Made by a program: the position numbers and the translations under genes. Of a DNA stretch of 64,000 bases, positions 39,746 to 64,000 are shown in pieces. Under the pieces are notes generated by a model that saw only the letters and a program-made list of their open reading frames with translations, did no database searches and was not told the DNA's origin. Every line of letters starts with the position of its first letter. Within the stretch, counting starts at the first letter, position 1. The stretch lies in assembly GCF_032854445.1 (NCBI RefSeq), contig NC_088301.1, forward strand, positions 42,217,116 through 42,281,115. The letters run 5' to 3'. The stretch is from Liolophura sinensis (taxonomy: Eukaryota > Mollusca > Polyplacophora > Chitonida > Chitonidae).

Positions 39746-42700
39746 TATATGGGTTCTTAAAAAGTAAACATACCACAATTAACAAGATATGCACGTATAG
39801 ATATACACGTTTTAAGTCTATACATCGAAAAAGACAATCGAATACTGTGCAAACGTCAAGCAAGGTGAGCGTTCCAGGTAAATAAGTGCATGCCCAATTT
39901 CAAAAAGTCCGTTTAAATGATACAAATCACCAAAGAACTAAGAAAGTATATAAAGTGCAAAATTAGGACGGTATAATGCATGAAAAGAGAAACAGATATA
40001 AATTGTTAACAAAAAAATGTGTATTTCAGTCGCGCTTTGATTGCAGCTGTTCATGTATTCAGCTTAGAGATCTAATTCAACATCTCGAAAAATATACAGC
40101 CCCGAGTAGACATTGTGTGGTATGTGACGATTCCAATGTCAACGTCGCAAGTTATTACTGAAAAAACTGGTCAGTCAAGGCTATTCTATCAAACGCCTAA
40201 TTCACTCTAGTTTTGTTACGTTTTACTCTTTTAGCTATACATGCATGGACAGAGCGTCCAGAACCACTCAAGTCTAATTCCGCTTAACCTGGGGCTAGCA
40301 GGGTATCTTCATCACGTTGAATTAGATAGTTGCATGTATGAATAGTTGCTTTCATCAATGGAGAACTGGAATAGGTATTTGGATTATCGACAACTTGTAT
40401 ACGAGCATGGCACACGATTTAGATACTGATTTCATTCATCCCACTAGAACCTTGCGTCTTTCCATCATTGAAAACTGTCCACTGCTTTAGTTCTCTTTGC
40501 AAGATTCCGTCCTAATTTTGTACTGAAAATAATTTCGTAGTTCTTTGGTGGTTTATACTAAAAGTCCTTTTGGGAATTAGCCTTGCGATTATTGAGATAG
40601 AAGATCCATTTTGGTTGATGGCTGATCTACGAATGTTTGTAGATCCTACAGATTTTTATGAAACTTTGCACAAGGTAAAGCTGTTTAACTGGTTAATCGA
40701 CTACATATATTGTTTGCATGTCGTGAATTATTGTATACCAGTTATTCCATGTAGTTTCTGCTAAATAGTATTCGAACATGCATATGCGTTTCAAACAGAC
40801 GTATAAATATATGTATCCTAGCTGTTTGTCTCGTAAATAAACATAGGCGTATTGATAGTTGTGATAGAATCACACATATATGGTGTCAATAATCTTCACA
40901 TGGGGCGAGGCGTCGTCACATGTTATGCTAAAGACCGCTGTATAGGTGAATGGCTTCATCGATGTGACTATTGCTGGACTACAACAAAGGGAGATAACCT
41001 ACTCATTAGACACATGTGGCGTCGTCTGTAGGATTCGAGTATATATTTGTACCCCACGTGACCGTTGTTGTCCAATGAAAAGCGGAGTATTTTGTCTCAT
41101 GCAATATAAATATATATGTGTGTGTGTCATGGAGTATGTATATATATATAAGGGATAGAGTTTCTAGGCATATTGTAAACATAAGGTCTGTAAAGTAACA
41201 AGGTTCTGGCAGGTCCGTTTCATTAACTTTCCAATATTAATTAGAATACATGCTTGAAGGCAAGACAACACATGGATTCTTGGTGAGATGTCGCAGCCAT
41301 ATATTTGCGAATTCGCATTTTTTATTTGTCTTGAATCGAAGCAGATGGAATCCCATGAACGAAGGCATTTTTGAGGTGGTAAAACTGAGGTGGTCAAAGA
41401 TTTACCGAATTACTTGCAGTTTTAGAGTATACTGCCGCGGTGTGTTTTAGCATCTCCGTATAAGGCCTATAAGGTTTTATTCTATTTCGGGTTATAGTGC
41501 ATCGTTATTGTGAAGCACAGTACTTAGTTCAGAAAATATCGGTCAAATTATGTTTTATTTAAAATTGCCAAACACAAACCACTGCACTGCTCCGATTCAC
41601 CGAAATTAGGTTCAGTATTACAGGTTTGCTCTCGACGGGTCACAAGAAAATTCATATGATCCACTACGTTACAGAACGTTAATTTAAGCCATGAATGTAG
41701 GTCCTAAAAATCTGACATCAGCATCGTAACTTAAAACCCAATGTTCTGCAGCCGATAGTCACAGCTCCCTTGGACTTACCGTTTGATACCAATAGTCAGT
41801 GATGTGGATCAGCACTGCTCGATAGTTAAGTCAGTGCATCGTTATTTCATTTGACTCATATTCGTGTGGCTAATAACTTATGATTCTGCAATTGCACTGC
41901 ACACTAACCAGACTCCCTTTAAACCCATATAGGTTCTAGTTGTCTTATAATACGCTTTCGCAAAATGCGAGGGATTTTCATTGAGGTTTGTCTGTCTGTC
42001 TCTTTGTCCGCCCATATAAATCGAGGCTTTGGTTTCCGTGCAGTTTACTCCAAATATTGCTCGATCTGCATGTATATGGTGAACAGGTCCACGCACCTTG
42101 TGTAACCTATACCTGAACGAAGATCTTAACACCAGGTGGTTTTCATTACAACTTCACTCTGACTGCATGGCCCTTAGTTTCCGTGCAATAACTATATACT
42201 TCAAATATCATATAAGATTTTGAAAAAAAAAATAAATAAAAAATAAAAAATGGGCCCAGAATAATTTTGGGGCACTTCGTATAGATTAAGCCTGAAACCC
42301 ATCTTTCTCAGTCCATGCACGAATACATACATATACGTTTTGCACATAGGGTAAATGTGATATAACTTTGCCGAGCTATTTATATGTATGCTTAAATTGT
42401 AAAACTTGGAATTCTAGGAATAAGTCAGCAGGGATTTGAGCGTGCCTGGCCCAGTTGGCATCAATTAATGCTTGACCCTACAATTTGTGTAAATATGTAA
42501 TCAAACCCAGATTATATTACATAGACTTAATTGCACATATATGCAGGTAGGCTATTACTTTATTTTTCATACATGTATCTGTGTAGGTCTATACATTATT
42601 CGTGATAACACGCACATGCATTTTTTCACATGAGTTTCCTTTTTTTTTTTTTAGTACGCCATCTCAGGTAATGACCTGCATTACAAATCTCATATATTTA

Positions 42701-43479
42701 AAGCCCAAATCCATAATTTTGCATGAAGTATACCAATAACCAATATATGTGGGTCTACTAACTGGGGAAACATACATAGTCCTACATCCCTCTACGTATA
42801 TATAGGGCCAATGTAGGCCTATACAGCCGATTGGAAGCCAAAAACAAAAACAAAACAAAAAAACATGTACGTAGGTCTTATTTTTATCCAGATTGGACAT
42901 AATAAAATACCCATTCACGACCAAATCAATTAGTGATCCTTTGAGCTCATATACATATGACGTAGGCTTTCCTTTATATATAGTTATGCAGGCCTATTTA
43001 TACACTAGATTTTATGTTATATCATAGGCCTATATGCCTTGATCACGGCTTCAAGCCGGAGATCGAGTCCTTTTACTTTCCATCTCAAAATTTGCCACGC
43101 TGTCACCTACTTATTTATAAAGCTGATAACAGAGCTGTATTTGCGATGTGGTTCGTCAACAGCGCTGCTAAGCTACTAGTGTGACAAATTTTTCTAGTTT
43201 TATAGATGATTAATCCAGGTGTTCGTATAACTCAGCCAATGGCCTTTGCACACGGCACATTCGTGTCGTCATTTCATCGAGCAGGAAGTGAAGAGCAAAA
43301 CAAGTTTTCGGGAAACACCGTGTGTCTTGACTCAGCGACTATGATGAGTTGAAGTCTCAGAGGGTTATTTCTTGTTGGGAGACAAACCGATATAGAACCT
43401 GGGCGAATTTCACGGTAGAAGTTCTGGTCCGCGGTGGATTGAGTATCTCTGGTTGTACATAAGAAGTGCTAGTTCGGAG

Positions 43480-43531
43480 TTGCTCATCGGGTCGTCGAAA
43501 GCCGACGTCTCTACGCATTCATGTCACTTTG
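43480..43531 (+). other. UBA1: UBA1 non-coding first exon (1a), 3' part
   Basis: The sequence ends ...CATGTCACTTTG|GTAAGTC, a strong donor 445 bases before the first coding exon. The 5' limit (transcription start) is unknown. It contains an upstream ATG at 43521. Confidence 0.55.
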
Positions 43532-43757
43532 GTAAGTCATCAAGCCGCAGTTAGGAGAATTTAGTGGCGGGTGTCCCCGGTTTGACCTGATTCCATTATT
43601 TTTAAGAAATTTATGTGATCTTTATTTTGTAATTTGATGAGTGACCTAGTTACGATTTAAAACAAAAAGATTTGATTTGTAGAGGGAAGGAATCAGTTGT
43701 GAATTTTGACAGTTATGAATATTCTAATGAGGTCTGAAGTGCATTCTCCACTAACTG

Positions 43758-43849
43758 CACGTGGCTTTTATTCGTCGGAAGTGAGCCGCCATATTAGGAC
43801 GGAATTCGACCACTTCGAGTTATTATCTGTCTCCTAATAGCGTCTGCAG
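43758..43849 (+). promoter_or_regulatory. UBA1: possible second UBA1 promoter and alternative first exon (1b)
   Basis: Clustered motifs: CACGTG E-box (43758-43763), an ETS-like CGGAAGTG, and GCCGCCATATTAGG, which combines a YY1-like core with a perfect CArG box CCATATTAGG (43789-43798). The stretch ends in a good donor GCAG|GTATGA at 43849/43850. These are motif matches only. Confidence 0.4.
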
Positions 43850-43976
43850 GTATGAATTGTCATTTCATTGCATACTATCACTTCTTTATGGACCAGACTA
43901 TATCATTGTCTGATTTATTGCCCAGAAAGTTGATTGAAATTGTATAACATGCAGTGAATTTCTTTGTGTGGTACAG

Positions 43977-59099
<15,123 letters not shown>

Positions 59100-59610
59100 C
59101 ATTGGACTTAAATTGGATGTATATATCTGTACATGTATTGTAGCTTAACAGACAAGGGCTCCTGGTGACTGTGTCTTGGATACTTGTTCCAGTGCTGTTA
59201 CCCTGTTTACCCCACTGTGTCATGCAGTCTATCCCCAGGGATATTGGTATGTGGCAAATAGGGAGAACTGTGAGGGACCAGTCTTGTAAAGCAGTTGTAG
59301 CACGTGCTGAGTTCAACTAAATTTATCATGCTTTGGAGTCCTGTTTCGTGATCTGGCCGTTTCGATATATCACTGGAATTCATTTACAAGCCACAAGGTC
59401 ATCTGCACAGAATACGTGTTACATTTATGTCCCATCCTATCTTGCAAAATTTATTCTACGGGATAAGTACTGCTCTGTCCAAGTCATAAGGAAAATTGCT
59501 GTTGTTAACCATCAGGCCTCGCTTTGTGGAAATTTGCCACCTGAATTGCTTTTGTGTAAGAGCCTGAAATTTACCATGGTAATAAAAAGTTCATGAAAAG
59601 TTCAGTGTGA
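59100..59610 (+). other. UBA1: UBA1 3' UTR with first poly(A) signal
   Basis: Non-coding sequence after the stop. AATAAA at 59581-59586 is followed by a TG-rich stretch, a plausible cleavage site near 59600. Further AATAAA motifs at about 59794 and 60209 could give longer transcripts. Confidence 0.55.
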
Positions 59611-60590
59611 TACTGTTTAAAATCTACACCAAAACAATTAAATAGGTATCTCTTGGGTAAGATCTCCATCCAACCTTTATGCCTATCAGTTAAGTGGTGG
59701 CTATGCAGTGAAGTACATGAAAGCTAGGCCTGTGCCAAGTGTTTTCTTTTAGAAAGCATTGGGTACGTTTGATGTATCTGCCACAACACAGATAAATAAA
59801 GGATTCTTAATAGTAGACAGTACTGGCCCATCTGCCAAACATTGCTACTTGGATCTGCATTTAATGTGCTTTTACTTCATTCCAAATCACTGGAAGCTTC
59901 TGGGTATCTTGATCTTGCTGGTAAAAAAACGCTCTTCTGCTGTTACATGCAGATACTGGAACAACAAATCCAGGTCTTGGGAGTTTTGTTCTGGGCGATG
60001 ACTTCATTGTACGATTTACAGTTGAAACTATATTATAGCCAGTTATTTATTCGTATTGTATGTTGGAGGTAAGAGAAATGGTACAGCACACCTGAGTTTA
60101 CTTGTTCAGCCTAAAGTGCTTAAACTCTCTTTATTGGAGGTGTGTTTGTGTTAAGCAATTCCATATTCTTGTATCTATTACTTGAACACTGATGGATTCT
60201 CTTCTGGAGAAATAAATCTGCTTATTGTCACAGCTATGATCTTTGGTGTATCTCTGTTTTCACGGTCAATTGATGTCTGCCAGCTTTACATCTAAAAAAT
60301 GTGTTATGATCTAGTTGTTGCTTTAATTTTTTGGACACGAACCACTCTGATAACAAACTCAAAGAAAGGTAACTATTACCAGAGAATTCATGAAATCTAG
60401 TGACCAGTGTTCCAGAGTGATGAGCATATGACATTTTTGATGGTTTGGCAGTATGAAGTCGCTAGCAAGTTTTTAGGCTTATTAAGCAGGCTGTAATTTA
60501 GTGGTCAAAGGTGCTTGCTTTTAAAGGCAAAGAAAACACTAAAATGAGGTATGCATCAGATGAAAAACCATTGAAAACAGTCAGATTGGT

Positions 60591-60801
60591 GCCGATTTCC
60601 ACAAAGCCATTTCTAACTTCAGTCAAAATTTGAATTTCGATCTTAAAGCTTATTTTGGGGCTTTTGAAATCAAAATTTGTTCACTTCATAAATATTATTT
60701 TAAGGCAAATGTGTCCAAATTTCAACTTCAAGTACTAAAAACTAAACATTCCATTTTTAAGTTTGGACTTAAGTTAGAAGTGTCTTTGTGGAATTGGACC
60801 C
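60591..60801. mobile_element. foldback element C, copy 2
   Basis: The left arm GCCGATTTCCACAAAGCCAT then TTCTAACTTCAGTCAAA is the inverse of the right arm TTTGGACTTAAGTTAGAAGT then GTCTTTGTGGAATTGGACC. The same family as 39187-39368, about 21 kb away. No ORF of its own. Confidence 0.75.
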
Positions 60802-62082
60802 CTGGTCTTGGAAAAGGAAACAGTCGATTGTCCTGCTCTTACTGTCTGAGGTAGGTCTTGATGTAAATAAATTGTTAAAAATGCTTGTGTGATGAACTCT
60901 GTAATCTACATGAAGCATGCCCTCAGTATATTATGTATATTGGTCATGCGGTGCCATTAGTAACTTGCGGTCTGTGGTTTATCTTGGGTCATCCACCCAT
61001 AAAACTGCCATTGCACTGAGCATGAATCAAATACATGTACAATAATTTCTGGAAAAATGTTTGGGCCAATTTTTATTTTGTGATATTTTCCACTGTGACT
61101 GAGTGTGGTGCTTCTTGGCTTGACTAGAGAACAGGATTATTGTTATGTAGACAATAATTTATCACTTTGAGGGCAAGTTTCAAATCCAAATCAGATTCGT
61201 GTCTGATCAAGAAAGATCACTTGCAGTCCAGAGTCTTGGAGGTACAGGTTTAGACACACCAAGGATGCTTCTAATTCACTGTGGGGTTTGGCTAAAACTG
61301 CATGTATCAATGGTAAACTTCTGGTAAAACAGGAAAAGGTACTGGGAAGAATTTTGGGATGCTGAAGAGTAGTCTCTTCAGGGTAGTACCAATTTTGGTG
61401 CTCAGACTACTTTTTGAACAACGGTCTCCAGCAATACATCAGTGGGTTGCCTTGGCTCAGTCACAGATTAAATAGACTGCCATCATATAAGTGAAAAATT
61501 CTAGAGTTCTGATGACGACAATCAAAAAATTAAAGCAATCAGCTGGGATCAGCTGATCCTACTAAAGTAGATATGCTGATAAGTCCAGTAAAGTACATAT
61601 GCATAACCTTCCTGACAGCTGTAATTCCTCAAGCTTTCTGCATGTTTGCAAGATGTGTTGACTAATAAAATTATACTTTTGGGAAGTCTTGAAAGTGGCT
61701 AAACCAATTAATGTCATTTTATCACCAAAATAAAGTATAAAGCGCATTAATTGCACTGAAGCTTGTTCTTCCATGTTCAAAAACGTTGAGGAATTAAGAG
61801 TAAAAGTAATAATGCTCCAATAGATAGACGCATCAAATTAGAAAATGCAGTTCAGAAAGTGGTTACAACAGCAGTGTTATTGTTAGTTTGGATAACATTT
61901 TCTGGGGTATAAAACATCCTAGTGCTGAAAACATGGAGGAGTCACTGTATAGTTAGGGTGAATAATTGTAGGCAAATATTTTTACTTATATTGTAACTAC
62001 AACAGGTGAATAGTTATGGGGCCAGCGCACCGCTTGATGAATGTTAATAAAAATATATCGTTCCTTTAGTTTGATCTATAAA

Positions 62083-62275
62083 CTAGTGGCGGCTGTGTCA
62101 TACCAAGACTTAAAATATTGTACTTGTTGCTGCCTCGCTTGGCGCACGGCACTGGTAGGCTAAATAGAGCAAGTAAGCAGGACTGGTTGGCCCAGTGTCA
62201 GTGTATTATAACTGGTTGGGGTGTCATGTCTGGTGTCCTAGGCTAGATACTTCAGTGGCAGCAGCACTTTGTCAG
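62083..62275 (+). repeat. probable dispersed repeat
   Basis: GGCGGCTGTGTCATACCAAG, then TTGTTGCTGCCTCGCTTGGC, then GGACTGGTTGGCCCAGTGTC and GGTGTCATGTCTGGTGTCCT. More GC-rich than its flanks. I believe I have met this wording as a repeat in mollusc sequences, but no second copy exists in this window. Confidence 0.35.
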
Positions 62276-63302
62276 CATGGAGTCGCCCAGAGACAAGAAG
62301 ACACAATATATATGCACATACTAGAAGTCATACGACTGAAACACAAGCATACATATACATGTATATAAAAATTGTTGATCCCTATAAGTGTCACAAATAA
62401 AACATTCTTATTGAATCCATGATTTTGATAATGACTTCTTCCAACAGGAGGATATCTGTATTGCCGTCTGTATTGGATAGAGGATCCTTTCTTAGCTTCT
62501 TTTGAATTTTGTTTTTCCAAGGGGAGGAATTTACATAATTCTCAATCTCTTACCTACCATAATTCCTAAACCTTTTCACATATGGAAGAGTAATTTTCAG
62601 GCAGGGAACTTGTATTGATATTTGTCATTTAGAGATAATGAACAAAAAGCTGATTAGTTTTAGTTTAAGGAGGAAAAATCACTGCAGTGCTATTGAAACC
62701 TTACTTCTGTTTCTCTATTGATGTAATGTATACTTTCATTTAGAGTAAAAACAATTCAAGGTTTTGACTATTTCTTAAAAAAAAACGTATTTGCAACTTG
62801 ATGAAAAACTGAAATGACCTATGATAAAGTGAAAATCAATTTTTTAAATAGTAAGTCTATGTAAATCAGACAGCTGTAGATAGACTGTTATGCCTCAATT
62901 GTAACTTATTTGTAAACAAATGTTCACTGTTTCCTGTTTTTGTTTTTTTTTTGTATTTGGGTCCAACCCATTTGAATTACTTAGAACATCACAAAGCTGA
63001 AGCTCAATGGAGATTGCCTACTGTCACAGTGGTTATTTCTAGAACTTTCCAAGAAAGACAAGTATATTTTTGATGGCCTTTATTTTGCTTGTGATGCTCA
63101 TTTGGCTGGATTGTAGACAGCATCCTTAATTTATGTACAAATATTTTTAACCAGGCATAGTTTTCACTGTTGTTTTCTTTTTTCTCTAAGGAACAGCTAT
63201 TCCAGATCAGATGAAATCCTCAGATTAGCCTGCAAAGATGGATGTAATGATTAATTTTGTCATTAAAGGTAAAACTGAATGTTGATTTCACTATAAAATC
63301 TG

Positions 63303-63420
63303 TCATGTCTGAGATACCAAAGGTAGCTTGAAGAGAACACAAAGATTAGAGTACAAAAAAGAATCCATTTTATTATTCAATTCAACTATCACAACACACA
63401 TCTGGGGGCTGGTCCAGTCA
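63303..63420 (-). other. possible 3' end of a convergent minus-strand gene
   Basis: On the minus strand, TTGTTACAG (an acceptor) precedes GCAGGTCACTGACTGGACCA and, about 50 bases later, AATAATAAAATGG with a poly(A) signal. No protein family was recognised in any frame. Confidence 0.2.
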
Positions 63421-64000
63421 GTGACCTGCCTGTAACAACAATAAAATGTTCTTTGTATAAGCCTACACCAACAGTAATAACAAAACCTTAAAGTGAGTTT
63501 ACATTTAGACACTAAAAAGTTGTTATTTCATACGTCAAGAATTCAAAAAAGCCGAGCTAGAAGCAGGAAAATCGAGATCCACATTTCACCAATTCCTTCC
63601 AGATAAAGATCACCACAGAAACAGATTTATACTGGAATAAAAAAAATTAAAAAAAATGACCGCACAAGAAGGGAGACAACTGCAGCAGTGAGGATGAGTC
63701 CAGCCTAATACAGCCACCATACCTGGGACTGTCAGTTTGGAGACAATACAGTTGCTACTTCCTCTGTGTGTCATACACTGGACCATCCAAATCGTAGGTG
63801 TTGGTCTCCAACAACAATCATATGTAAACAGCAAAACAATATTAAACTGTGAAATTATTTTCCATTACGGTACATAAAACATGTATATCAATGAGATTCA
63901 AATTTTTCCAGATTTCTTTCACCTTTATCTCCTAGCCCCGTAATGAACTTGGGGTTCTAAACTAACCTAGAATTATATCCATCCGTCCTCTGTCTATAAC

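Larger units (their letters stand above)
37301..43319. other. divergent intergenic region between the alpha-2/delta and UBA1 genes
   Basis: About 6 kb with no supportable conserved gene. It contains the foldback-element cluster at 38675-39368, the dispersed ORF-bearing repeat at 39505-39735, and AT-rich unique DNA elsewhere. Short ORFs such as those at 37364, 38068 and 40570 have no family resemblance or splice support. Confidence 0.6.
59611..63999. other. downstream intergenic region
   Basis: AT-rich. It contains foldback element C copy 2 (60591-60801), a probable dispersed repeat at 62083-62275, and a possible edge of a minus-strand gene near 63360-63520. No other coding region could be supported. 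Confidence 0.5.

Overview
The window is animal nuclear DNA: AT-rich, intron-dense, with GT-AG splice sites. A tRNA-derived SINE whose tail reads AACACCAATCAAATAAATAA and frequent TACATGTA words resemble mollusc genomes, so a mollusc (bivalve or gastropod) is likely; the species cannot be named from the sequence. No bacterial, viral or CRISPR content was seen, and no new molecular system. The interest lies in how two conserved genes are spliced, started and interrupted by repeats.

Minus strand, about 37.2 kb down to the left edge: a voltage-gated calcium channel alpha-2/delta auxiliary subunit of the CACNA2D1/2 class. I could place 31 exon positions reading in one continuous frame (about 871 residues): signal peptide, VWA_N region, the RRR motif of the gabapentinoid-binding class, a VWA domain with an intact DxSxS MIDAS, a Cache-type region and most of the C-terminal alpha-2 part. 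The delta peptide and membrane anchor lie beyond position 1. One position (14) is a pair of neighbouring, homologous, phase-matched exons that look mutually exclusive. The intron after it holds a candidate 18-nt in-frame microexon.

37.2 to about 43.3 kb: the divergent intergenic space between the two genes. It has a cluster of foldback (MITE-like) elements at 38.7-39.4 kb and a dispersed sequence with an 80-codon ORF whose second copy, at 32.4 kb, is broken.

Plus strand, 43.5 to 59.1 kb: a complete ubiquitin-activating enzyme E1 gene (UBA1), 26 coding exons giving 1045 residues, preceded by at least one non-coding first exon. Both adenylation half-domains, the catalytic cysteine (Cys625) and the ubiquitin-fold domain are present. 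The two-start arrangement of vertebrate UBA1 (nuclear long form and cytoplasmic short form) appears to be conserved. SINE copies sit in introns near its 3' half.

59.1 to 64.0 kb: UBA1 3' UTR with poly(A) signals, then intergenic DNA with a foldback element and another probable dispersed repeat. A weak hint of a convergent minus-strand gene lies at the right edge. The two genes have unrelated functions (calcium channel trafficking and ubiquitin activation), and nothing suggests they act together.
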